Assembly (NCBI GenBank): GCA_030428945.1
Contig: JAUIEC010000002.1
Span: 372,001 to 436,000, forward strand
DNA length: 64,000 nucleotides
Reading direction: 5' to 3'
Origin: Phycisphaerae bacterium
GTDB lineage: Bacteria > Planctomycetota > Phycisphaerae > UBA1845 > Fen-1342
Below the pieces are notes generated by a model. It was given only the letters and a program-made list of their open reading frames with translations, ran no database searches and was not told the DNA's origin. A program made the translations under genes and the position numbers. Numbering within the stretch: position 1 is the first letter of the stretch; each line of letters opens with the position of its first letter. Below are positions 27,688-35,302 of the stretch, piece by piece.

Positions 27688-28953
27688 TTGGACATATTTC
27701 TGGCGGCGGTCATGGCGATCGTCACGCTCTATACCTCGGCACTCGCGTTCGCCCTGCGAGCGTACTCACGCTCGCGCCTGGCCGAAGCGCTGTCGGACCA
27801 TCGCAAGGCGGTCTGGTTCGATCGGCTCGACACCCACGAGGCCGGTCTGCAGATCATCGCCAGCCTGGTCCGGTTCGCGGCCCTCGGCGGGCTCGGCTTC
27901 TACACCTACCACATTCTGCGGACGTGGGATCCGTTCGGTTCGTCGTTCTCCGGGCCGACGCTCGGGACCCTCGGCGTCATCGTCGCGATCTTCCTGTTCG
28001 GCGTCGGCATCCCCAACGCGCTGGCCCGCTACACCGGTGAGCGGATCCTGGCCGCCAGCCTGCCGCTGCTGTGGAGCGGGCGCTTCCTGCTCTACCCGTT
28101 CGAGCGCCTGCTGCTGGGCATCGACTTCGTCGTCCGCCGCCTGCTCGGCGTCACGGATGACGAGATCAACGAGGAATCGGACCGGCACGAACTCGAAATC
28201 CTCGAGGCCGTCACCGAGGGCGAACTGCACGGCGCCGTCGGCGAGGAACAGAAGGAAATCATCCGCTCGGTCTTCGAACTGAACGACACCCCGGTCACCG
28301 CCATCATGACGCCCCGGACCGACATGATCGCGATCCCGGTCGACGCCACCGCCGAGCAGATCCGCCAGACGATCGTCGACGCCGGCCACTCCCGCGTTCC
28401 GGTCTACCAGGACTCGATCGACAACATCCTCGGCGTGCTGTACGCCAAGGACCTGATCGGACTCGGCGAGGCCGACACGATCGACCTGCCCGGCCTGATG
28501 CGGACCGTGCCGTTCATCCCCGAGACCAAGACGATCGACAGCCTGCTGGCGGAACTGCGCCAGAGCAAGGTGCACATCGCGATCGTACTCGACGAGTACG
28601 GCGGCACGGCCGGGCTCGTCACGATCGAAGACATCCTTGAGGAACTGGTCGGCGAAATCGACGACGAGTACGACCGCGAGTCCGAACCGCAGATCCTGCG
28701 GATCGATCCCGACACGCTCGAGGTCGACGCCCGCGTCCACGTGCACGAAGTCAACGAGGAACTGCAGATCGAACTGCCCGAGGACGGCGACTACGAAACG
28801 ATCGGCGGATTTGTCTCGACCGAACTCGGCAAGATCCCGGCCACCGGAGACAAGTTCGATGTCGCCAACGTCAGCTTCGCCGTCCTCGACGCCGAACCAC
28901 GAAAGGTCAACCGACTGCGCATCGCCGTCATCCGAGAAGCCCGCTCAGCTTGA
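27688..28953 (+). CDS. CorC/CNNM-type transporter (DUF21, tandem CBS, CorC_HlyC)
   Basis: Membrane protein of the hemolysin-C/CorC/CNNM family, implicated in magnesium or cobalt homeostasis. From TTG 27688 it has 421 residues: a DUF21 membrane region with helices beginning LDIFLAAVMAIVTLYTSAL, then CBS motifs (IMTPRTDMIAI; VPVYQDSIDNILGVLYAKDL; IVLDEYGGTAGLVT) and a C-terminal CorC_HlyC domain (DGDYETIGGFV). A GTG at 27577 would add 37 residues that are not family-like. GGAG lies nine bases before the TTG. Confidence 0.87.
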   Translation: MDIFLAAVMAIVTLYTSALAFALRAYSRSRLAEALSDHRKAVWFDRLDTHEAGLQIIASLVRFAALGGLGFYTYHILRTWDPFGSSFSGPTLGTLGVIVAIFLFGVGIPNALARYTGERILAASLPLLWSGRFLLYPFERLLLGIDFVVRRLLGVTDDEINEESDRHELEILEAVTEGELHGAVGEEQKEIIRSVFELNDTPVTAIMTPRTDMIAIPVDATAEQIRQTIVDAGHSRVPVYQDSIDNILGVLYAKDLIGLGEADTIDLPGLMRTVPFIPETKTIDSLLAELRQSKVHIAIVLDEYGGTAGLVTIEDILEELVGEIDDEYDRESEPQILRIDPDTLEVDARVHVHEVNEELQIELPEDGDYETIGGFVSTELGKIPATGDKFDVANVSFAVLDAEPRKVNRLRIAVIREARSA

Positions 28954-28983
28954 GAAGGGCCGATCGACCGCGTCGCCAACAAG

Positions 28984-29080
28984 CTGACAAACTGACGCGC
29001 TGACATGCTGACATGCTTACTTGCTCACCTGGTTACTTGGTCACTTGGTCACTTGGTCCCTTGGTCACTTGCTCACTCAG
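28984..29080. repeat. TCACTTGG octamer microsatellite, left flank
   Basis: Tandem degenerate octamers, first CTGACATG then TTACTTGG/TCACTTGG, ending ten bases before the next start codon. Its complement occurs just after the same gene at 29913-29949, so the gene is bracketed by inverted microsatellites. Confidence 0.8.
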
Positions 29081-29090
29081 GTAGTTCCCG

Positions 29091-29912
29091 ATGAGAACCA
29101 TCGCAATCCTGGCGACCCTGCTGTCGATCTGGAACGGAGACACCGCCCTGGCCTGGCAGGAGGCGACCACCCGGCCGGCCGCTGCCCGTGCCACCAACGT
29201 CGAACTCCGCCCGCTGCGGATCACCGAGGTGCGGCACGTCGCCCTGCAGAACCGTGAGGGGCCCGGCATCCAACCCGCCGTCGAAGCCCCCGCCGGCCTG
29301 CATCTCCGACTCGAATGCGTCGGCCGACCGGTCACCCGCGCCAGCGAAATCGGATTCGTGCAGCTTGCCGGACGCGATGACCGCGGCCGCACGATCGAAC
29401 TGCTGCCGGACTCGCCGGCCCCGCGGGACGGCTTCCAGCGCCTCGACCGTCGCCAGATGTTCTGGCCCAACCGGGCCCCGGCCAACCGGATCTGGGTCGA
29501 CCTGCTGCTGGCGTCGCCGGCCCGCGACGCGACCACGCTCGACCTCGAGGGATCGTTCCAGTTGCAACTGATCAACAAGAAACGCGTGCCGGTCAGGGAA
29601 CTGAAAGCCGGCCCGGTCGAGCACCCCGACCTGGTCGCGGCCGGGCTCACGGCCGAACTGACCCGCGTCGGCGACACCTACGTGATGCTGCGCCTGACCG
29701 GGGAGACCGAACGCTTCGACGAAGCCAACATCTTCAACAACGCCCGCCAGGAAATCGGCCTGAACAGCGTCCGGACCAACGACCCCGACGCGCTGCTGAT
29801 CACCTACGAACTGCAGGGATCCACCGTCGGCGGCAGCATGCAACTGACCGTCGAAGTCCCCGCCGCGGCCGTCACCATCCCGGTGGAACTCAAGAAGATC
29901 CGCCTGCCTTGA
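29091..29912 (+). CDS. Exported protein of unknown function
   Basis: A 273-residue protein with a short signal peptide, MRTIAILATLLSIWNGDTALA, cleaved probably after ALA. The mature part is rich in beta strands and has no motif I recognise; internal segments such as PDLVAAGLTAELTRVGDTYV and NIFNNARQEIGLNSVRTN do not point to a family. No cysteine-based or metal-binding motif stands out. The gene stands alone between inverted microsatellite arrays, and the start codon lies ten bases after the left array with only a weak ribosome site. Expression is inferred from codon pattern, not from a promoter. Confidence 0.7.
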   Translation: MRTIAILATLLSIWNGDTALAWQEATTRPAAARATNVELRPLRITEVRHVALQNREGPGIQPAVEAPAGLHLRLECVGRPVTRASEIGFVQLAGRDDRGRTIELLPDSPAPRDGFQRLDRRQMFWPNRAPANRIWVDLLLASPARDATTLDLEGSFQLQLINKKRVPVRELKAGPVEHPDLVAAGLTAELTRVGDTYVMLRLTGETERFDEANIFNNARQEIGLNSVRTNDPDALLITYELQGSTVGGSMQLTVEVPAAAVTIPVELKKIRLP

Positions 29913-29949
29913 CTGAGTAAGCAAGTAACCAAGTAACCAAGTAATCAAG
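29913..29949. repeat. AAGTAACC microsatellite, right flank
   Basis: CTGAGTAAGCAAGTAACCAAG and related octamers start at the stop codon of the exported protein. This is the reverse complement of the array ahead of that gene. Confidence 0.8.
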
Positions 29950-29972
29950 TGCCGGGTGCCCCATCAAACTTG

Positions 29973-30022
29973 GGTGCCCCACCCTTAAGCGAGCGCAGCG
30001 AGCGGAAGGGTGGGGGACTGCG
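29973..30022. repeat. 50-bp dispersed hairpin element, copy 2
   Basis: Nearly identical to 15281-15330: CCCCACCCTT, the GCGAGCGCAGCGAGCGG core and AAGGGTGGGG. Here the ten-base arms pair perfectly. Both copies are preceded by a CCGGGTGCC segment. Confidence 0.8.
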
Positions 30023-30029
30023 TTGGGCC

Positions 30030-30128
30030 GCGACAAAGAAGAAGACCGCGACAAAGAAGACCGCGACAAAGAAGAAGACCGCGACAAAGAAGACCGCGAC
30101 AAAGAAGAAAACCGCGACACAGAAGAGC
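30030..30128. repeat. Alternating 18/15-bp minisatellite
   Basis: Six units alternate between GCGACAAAGAAGAAGACC and GCGACAAAGAAGACC, the last one degenerate. Read in one frame they give a Lys-Thr-Ala tail resembling histone H1-like proteins, but there is no ribosome site and the frame runs through the hairpin element upstream, so no gene is called. Confidence 0.85.
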
Positions 30129-30131
30129 CGG

Positions 30132-30205
30132 GCGGTGCGGCATCAACGCCTGGGTCTCCCGGGTCGAATGGAATCGCGGACGGCCGCGTCGATGACGCAC
30201 CCTGC
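30132..30205. repeat. Dispersed 74-bp palindromic element, copy 2
   Basis: GCGGTGCGGCATCAACGC at the left and GCGTCGATGACGCACCCTGC at the right, the reverse orientation of the copy at 5075. It lies between the minisatellite and the end of the following minus-strand gene. Confidence 0.75.
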
Positions 30206-30236
30206 GACCCGCGGCGGACAACCGGAATGCCGCCCT

Positions 30237-31733
30237 TCACTCCCTCCCGGTCGCCGCGGCCGCCCGCAGGTCACGCAGCCGTGCCCGCGCCTGGTTCAGC
30301 AGGGGGGTCAGGTCGAAGGTCTCGTCCGGGGCCGGGATCGGCAGGTTGAAGCCGAACGCCCGCACGTACAGCAGCGGCCCGTCGCCGCCCAGCCCCTGCA
30401 CGACCAGCTTCTCGTCCCGAACCTCCAGCCGCATGCCGAACCGGTTGTATTCGATCCGCGCCGGCAGGTTGTTCCGCAGGATCTGCGGGATCTTCGTCCC
30501 CGCCCGCGTCGCGATCTCCCGCAGCAGGCGCCCTTCGATCCAGTTCGAGCGCCCGTCCTCGTCGTCGATCCGGATCGTCACCTTCAGTGACTTCAGCCGG
30601 TTGTCGACCACCGCCAGGTCGTCGATCCGCACCTGCAGATTCCCCGTGATGTCACCCTGCCCGATCGCCGCCGTGATCGTCTGCAGCACCAGGTCCGACC
30701 CCGAGCCCGAAGCCACCAGGTCGCGGATCCCTTCCGCGTGCAGGTCCGCCCGCCCGATGTCCAGCGAGAACCGCCCGTCGATCGCCGGCAGGTCCAGCGC
30801 ACCCAGCAGTTCGCCGACGTCGACCTCCTCCAGCCGCCCTCGGAAACGCAGCGCCACCGGCTGCCGGTCCAGCAGCCGCAACTCCTCCAGCGTCATCTCC
30901 GGGCAGCGACCCTCGATCCGGGCCGGCAGCCAGCCGCTGGTCAGGTCGGGCAGTTCGAGCCCGTCGCAGCGACCGCGGACCACCAGTTCACGCCCGTCGT
31001 CTCGCTCCGCATACGTCAGTTCGCCGCTGAACGTCCCGCTGCAGAAGTCACGACCGGTCAGCGGCGACAGGTTCAGGTGGTCCAGCGGGATCTCCGGAAC
31101 GCTCAGCTCGATCTGGTCGAACCGCACACCCCGCTCGGCCGGCTGAAACGCGGCCGTCAGCAGCACCGGCTGCGGCGTCGCGTGGTCGTTCAGCGCCCGG
31201 CACAGAACCGTCGCCACCCCGCGCTCGGCCGAGAGGAACTCGACGTAGCCGCCGGCGTCCTGGAGTTTTGCCCGAAACCCCTCCCGATTGAATACTACAT
31301 CCATGTTGCCGAACGAGACACGCCGCGGCCCGTCGGGTGAAAACCCCGGCCGCAGTCCGCTGTCGACGACGTACCGGTAATCATCGCGAAGCCAACTGCG
31401 GGTGGACAGTTCGCAGGTGCCGCCTTCGATGATGATCTCGTAATCGGGGGCCTGATCGGGGAGCGTCCGGACCACCGCCTGGCGGCAGGTCAGGGCCCGC
31501 CCGCGCCGTTCGGGCAGCCAGACCAGGACCTGCTGAAAGGCGGCCGAGCGCCACGACCGGGGGACCACGGCCCCGATGTCGCTCGGCAGGCCCAGCCGGT
31601 CGGACAGTTTCCGGGCATAGGCCTCGCGGACGCCGTTGCTGCGCAAATACATGGCATAGCCCGCAGTTACGGCGAGTGAGCCGAGCAGCCCGAGGGTTAC
31701 CAGTCCGGTGGCCAGCAGGTACGTGCGTTTCAT
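30237..31733 (-). CDS. AsmA-like exported or membrane-anchored protein
   Basis: A 498-residue protein with one N-terminal helix (YLLATGLVTLGLLGSLAVTAGYAMYL) and a long beta-rich body of repeated AsmA/DUF-like strands, for example the PLTGRDFCSGTFSGELTY and RGRLEEVDVGELL segments. The layout resembles AsmA-family proteins that span the periplasm and help move lipids, but the match is structural impression only. ATG 31733 is where the membrane anchor begins; the frame extends much further upstream without protein-like sequence. The neighbour at 31905 is divergent, leaving a 171-bp spacer in which I see no convincing promoter. Confidence 0.72.
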   Translation of the reverse strand: MKRTYLLATGLVTLGLLGSLAVTAGYAMYLRSNGVREAYARKLSDRLGLPSDIGAVVPRSWRSAAFQQVLVWLPERRGRALTCRQAVVRTLPDQAPDYEIIIEGGTCELSTRSWLRDDYRYVVDSGLRPGFSPDGPRRVSFGNMDVVFNREGFRAKLQDAGGYVEFLSAERGVATVLCRALNDHATPQPVLLTAAFQPAERGVRFDQIELSVPEIPLDHLNLSPLTGRDFCSGTFSGELTYAERDDGRELVVRGRCDGLELPDLTSGWLPARIEGRCPEMTLEELRLLDRQPVALRFRGRLEEVDVGELLGALDLPAIDGRFSLDIGRADLHAEGIRDLVASGSGSDLVLQTITAAIGQGDITGNLQVRIDDLAVVDNRLKSLKVTIRIDDEDGRSNWIEGRLLREIATRAGTKIPQILRNNLPARIEYNRFGMRLEVRDEKLVVQGLGGDGPLLYVRAFGFNLPIPAPDETFDLTPLLNQARARLRDLRAAAATGRE

Positions 31734-31904
31734 CGGGGCGCAGTGTACCGCAACCACCCGACGCGCCCACGACCGGATCCAACCGGGCCGGGAAAAGCTG
31801 ATTGTCTTCAGGTGGAATCGGACCCTGCCGATTTTATGGGCAGCGTCCGCCGGGCGATCGTCTGATTCGCCCTTGGGGATGCCAGAGCTTCGGAGGCCAA
31901 CAGG

Positions 31905-32423
31905 ATGAGACGGCTTTTTGTGCTGGGAGCGGCGGCGGTCCTGCTGCTCGGGTGTAACGAATCGGCCAAGCGGCTGAATGCCCCGCCGCATGGAATCCCC
32001 GGGGAGAACGCGACAGACACGACGGACATGCAGGGCACATTCACCTACATGGTGGACAACGCCATGCTGGCCGACATGACCATCACCGACATGCACTTCT
32101 TCCCGCACCGGGCGATGCTCAACACGCTCGGCGAGCAGCGACTCAGTCGCTTCGCTTCGCTGATGGACGCCTACGGCGGACAACTGCGGATGAGCACCGA
32201 CCTCAGCGACGCCTCGCTGATCGCCAGTCGTCTGCAGACCGTGCGGGAGTTCCTGACGCAGACCGGCATCCCGACCACCGCCGAGGTGATTCTCCGGGAT
32301 ATGCCGGGCGGACGCGGCATGGATGCCGACGAAGCGATCCTGATTCGCGCGACCGAAGGCACCTATCGCCCGTCGAACGAAAACGGATCCAGCCCCGAAG
32401 GCCCGCAGCCGGTGGTCCCCTAG
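31905..32423 (+). CDS. Small lipoprotein with weak OmpA-like region
   Basis: A 172-residue lipoprotein: MRRLFVLGAAAVLLLGC places the lipidated Cys at 17. The central part (MTITDMHFFPHRAMLNTLGE, SLMDAYGGQLRM, RLQTVREFLTQTG) has the spacing of an OmpA-like peptidoglycan-binding fold, including the region where such domains count residues and end with a VR.YL helix, but the usual acidic and Arg ligands are not clearly present. GGAGG lies eight bases before the ATG. The TPR lipoprotein gene follows after 28 bases, so both are probably cotranscribed and may act together in the envelope. Confidence 0.75.
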   Translation: MRRLFVLGAAAVLLLGCNESAKRLNAPPHGIPGENATDTTDMQGTFTYMVDNAMLADMTITDMHFFPHRAMLNTLGEQRLSRFASLMDAYGGQLRMSTDLSDASLIASRLQTVREFLTQTGIPTTAEVILRDMPGGRGMDADEAILIRATEGTYRPSNENGSSPEGPQPVVP

Positions 32424-32451
32424 GCCTGCCACCAAGAGAGGAGACGCAATC

Positions 32452-34104
32452 GTGAACCGAATGCTCCGTTTGACCGCCGTCACCGGCTGTGCCCTGGTGG
32501 CCGCCATCGCCGGCTGCCAGCAGAACAACGCCCAGATGTCCAATCCGGGCGCCCTGCCGCGGCATAACCCGCCGGAAGACATGAAGATCAACGCCACCAC
32601 CCTCTTCGCACACGCCCACCTGCTGGAACGGCAGGGCGCGTTCGAACGCGCCGTGGTCCAGTACGAAAAGGCGCTCGCCGAAAAACCCGACTTCCTGACC
32701 GCTCGCAACCGGCTCGGCATCACGCTCAACAAGCTCGGCCGACACTACGAAGCCAGCCAGGAATTCGAGATCTGCATCCAGGCCCAGCCCAGCCTGGCCT
32801 ACCTGCACAACAACCTCGGCTTCAGCCGCTACCTCGAAGGTCAGTTCGAACTCGCCGAAGTCCACCTGCGACAGGCCCTCGAACTCGACCCCGAGTTCTC
32901 GCGGGCACGCATGAACCGCGCCGTCGTCCTCTCCAAGCTCGGACGCCAGCAGGACGCCTACCAGGAACTCGTCGCCATCGGAACCAAGGCCGACGCCTGC
33001 TTCAACATGGGAATCCTGCTGACCGAGGCCGGCGAGTACGACTCCGCCGCCCAGTACCTGGAGGCGGCACTGGCTAGCAACCCAAAATTCGAAGCGGCCC
33101 GCAAGCAGCTCCATGAAGTCGCCCGCCTCGCGGCTGAACATGAGGCGCGGGTCGCAACCGAGGTGTACGCCCGGCAGAACACCGAGACGACCCCGCCGGT
33201 CGCCACCGCTCGTCCGCTGAACGACACCCCGCGCCCGTCGAACCCGACCCCGGTCGAAATCGACGAAGTGCCCCTCGCCCCGGTCGCGACCGCCACGCCG
33301 CAGCCGCAGCCGCAGCCCGTCCAGCGCTCCCAGCCCACCGTCGCCCAGGGCAGCACCGGCAGCAGCGTCTACGACAACGCCCCCACGCCGCGGGCCGCCA
33401 GCAGCACCCCCGCCAGCACCGGCACGCCGGTCGCCCAGGCACCGACCTCCGGAGTCCGGATCGATTCGGTTCCGGCCCGTTCGAACAGCACCCGCTCGCC
33501 GGCCCCGGTCGTCGCCAGCGCGCCCCAGCCGACTCCGGCTCCGGCCGTGGCGTCCAAGGATCCGCAGCCGGCCAGCGGGGCGTCCGAACTGCAGGACCCG
33601 ATGTCCGTCAGCGACACCAACGGCCGCGTCGCCCGCAACCCGCAGCCCAGCCCGAGCGGCTCGATCGAGACGATCTACGTCGGCTCCACGCCGATCCCCA
33701 CCGCGCACAACACGCCCGCCGCGACCCCCGTCGCCCAGGGCGGCACGCGCCCGGGGCAGCAGGGAACCGGCGTCGTCGTCGAACCGGTCGCCTCCGGACA
33801 GCCCGTCAGCGCCCAGCCGGCCTTCACCCGGGCCGACCAGCCCGCCTCCGGCCAGTGGACCGCTGATCCGATTGCCAATGTCAGTGAAGATGAATGCGAC
33901 GATGACTACACGATCATCGAGACGATCGATCTGAATCAGCCGCAGCCGCAGCAGAAGCAGCAGCCGCAGCCGCAGTCGCCGGCCAGCGTCAAGGCTTCGC
34001 CCCGCCCGGTTACCCCGGTCGCCGACGAAACCCCGCTGCCCGTCGCCATTCAGCCGCAGGCTTCCTCGGCCGTCATCATTGAGCCGGTCGCCGGCAGCAA
34101 CTGA
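32452..34104 (+). CDS. TPR lipoprotein with long Pro/Gln-rich tail
   Basis: A 550-residue lipoprotein: signal MNRMLRLTAVTGCALVAAIAGC with Cys22. Residues about 50-215 form four to five TPR units (AHAHLLERQGAFERAVVQYE; LGITLNKLGRHYEASQEFE; LGFSRYLEGQFELAEVHLRQ; and a final unit near 185), resembling TadD-type proteins. The remaining half is low complexity, rich in Pro, Thr, Ser and Gln, with PQPQPQ runs, and is probably a flexible linker across the envelope. GTG start with GAGAGGAG upstream. It forms a pair with the preceding lipoprotein, and an intrinsic terminator follows 32 bases after its stop. Confidence 0.85.
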   Translation: MNRMLRLTAVTGCALVAAIAGCQQNNAQMSNPGALPRHNPPEDMKINATTLFAHAHLLERQGAFERAVVQYEKALAEKPDFLTARNRLGITLNKLGRHYEASQEFEICIQAQPSLAYLHNNLGFSRYLEGQFELAEVHLRQALELDPEFSRARMNRAVVLSKLGRQQDAYQELVAIGTKADACFNMGILLTEAGEYDSAAQYLEAALASNPKFEAARKQLHEVARLAAEHEARVATEVYARQNTETTPPVATARPLNDTPRPSNPTPVEIDEVPLAPVATATPQPQPQPVQRSQPTVAQGSTGSSVYDNAPTPRAASSTPASTGTPVAQAPTSGVRIDSVPARSNSTRSPAPVVASAPQPTPAPAVASKDPQPASGASELQDPMSVSDTNGRVARNPQPSPSGSIETIYVGSTPIPTAHNTPAATPVAQGGTRPGQQGTGVVVEPVASGQPVSAQPAFTRADQPASGQWTADPIANVSEDECDDDYTIIETIDLNQPQPQQKQQPQPQSPASVKASPRPVTPVADETPLPVAIQPQASSAVIIEPVAGSN

Positions 34105-34119
34105 CCGCCGGACGCACGA

Positions 34120-35199
34120 CTAACTCTCCTCCAGGACCCGGGCCCGCAATGGGCTCGGGTTCTTTTTTTCGCGCAACGCGCCGTACAGGTCACGCAGCGC
34201 CTCGGCCGCCTGCTCGATCGACTCCGCACCCAGCCGCCCCCGGGCCCGCCCCGCCCGCCGTGCCGCTTCGTCAGGCGCTTCGAGCGCCTCGACCACCTGC
34301 CTCGCGATCCCGGCCGGGGCACCGGAGTCGGCCACCCAGGCGTCCCCGGACGCCAGCACCGCATCGCCTCCGCACCCCGGCGTCATCACCACCGGAATCC
34401 CGGCCGCCACCACGCTCTGCAGCGTCGCCAGGCAGGCACTGTGGCGGGGCGCCCAGACCACCAGGTCCGCCGCCGCCAGCGGTTCGAGCCCCGGACCGCC
34501 GGGCAGCACCGCGTGGCCGAGTCGCGCCGCGCGCGCCAGGTGCTGGACCCGGGCAACCTGTCCCGGCGAGCCGACCGGCAGCACGCGCAGGTCAGCATGA
34601 ACCTTGTGCGCCACCAGCAGCCCCCAGAAGGCCTGGAAGAACGTGTCCTTTCGATCGTCGGCCGCCAGCAGGGCGATCAGCCGCTGCCCGGGCGGCACAC
34701 CCAGACGCTGCCGCGCCGCCTCGCCATCCTCCAGCGGAACCAGGGGCTCGCCGGCTGTGCGGATGCGGGCCGGCAGGGCCCCAGCGGATCGCAGCCGGTC
34801 GGCCAGCCAGGGACTGCGGGCCAGCCAGGTCACGCCCGCCGCCGGACCGAGCGGGCCCACCAGGTCGCCGGCCGGCAGGGTCCCGTCGGCTTCGGCCAGG
34901 ACCGGGCGCGGGCTGTGCCAGCCGCTGCGGGTCCAGTACCAGTGCAGGGCGGCCGGGCTCCAGGCATGAACCAGGTCGGCCTGTTCGACCCGCCTGCGGG
35001 CCGGGGTCCGTCCGGCCAGACCGAGCCGCGCGAGCGGTGCGGCCAGCCCGCAGACCGCCGCTGGCAGGTCGCAACCGGCGATTCCGCCCCGCCAGGCCAC
35101 CAGCGCGTGCTCGGGCGTGTCTGCATGCATGAGCGCCCGCAGCAGGGGGATCCGTTGCGGGGGGGTGTCCGGTCCGAGCAGATGACAGATGCGCGGCAT
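34120..35199 (-). CDS. GT4-type glycosyltransferase
   Basis: A 359-residue protein with a GT-B outline. The N-terminal half has a HAWSPAALHWYW stretch typical of the acceptor domain, and the C-terminal half has LVPLEDGEAARQRLGVPPG, DDRKDTFFQAFWGLL and, near the end, GLEPLAAADLVVWAPRHSACLATLQSVVAAGIPVV, the usual nucleotide-sugar site in which a conserved Glu is expected but reads Ala/Cys here. Thus family membership is likely, activity less so. ATG 35199 has AGGAG five bases upstream. The last residues overlap a terminator used by the convergent gene. Confidence 0.78.
   Translation of the reverse strand: MPRICHLLGPDTPPQRIPLLRALMHADTPEHALVAWRGGIAGCDLPAAVCGLAAPLARLGLAGRTPARRRVEQADLVHAWSPAALHWYWTRSGWHSPRPVLAEADGTLPAGDLVGPLGPAAGVTWLARSPWLADRLRSAGALPARIRTAGEPLVPLEDGEAARQRLGVPPGQRLIALLAADDRKDTFFQAFWGLLVAHKVHADLRVLPVGSPGQVARVQHLARAARLGHAVLPGGPGLEPLAAADLVVWAPRHSACLATLQSVVAAGIPVVMTPGCGGDAVLASGDAWVADSGAPAGIARQVVEALEAPDEAARRAGRARGRLGAESIEQAAEALRDLYGALREKKNPSPLRARVLEES
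34136..34169 (+). terminator. Intrinsic terminator of the TPR lipoprotein gene
   Basis: Stem ACCCGGGCCC with GGGCTCGGGT (one G-U pair), a five-base loop GCAAT and the tail TTCTTTTTTT. It is the only classical terminator I found. It lies inside the last codons of the convergent glycosyltransferase gene. Confidence 0.88.
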
Positions 35200-35236
35200 G
35201 CGAACTCCTGGTGGGGGGATGCGGGGCCGGCAGCAA

Positions 35237-35265
35237 TGGCCGCTGATGGCGTGCGGCAGTATAAT
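35237..35265 (+). promoter_or_regulatory. Probable promoter of the HlyD-RND operon
   Basis: A perfect TATAAT at 35260-35265 stands out in this GC-rich DNA. The best -35 candidate at 17 bases distance is TGGCCG (weak). Transcription would start near 35272, giving a 31-base leader to ATG 35303. Confidence 0.5.
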
Positions 35266-35302
35266 CACCCGTTTTACCATGGTGCAGGCGAGTGGAACAC
35301 TT

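Noticed and set aside
29949-30590. Frame encoding a Lys/Thr/Ala-rich histone-like tail
   Set aside because: No ribosome site, the frame crosses the hairpin element and continues into the antisense of a real gene; the pattern comes from the minisatellite.
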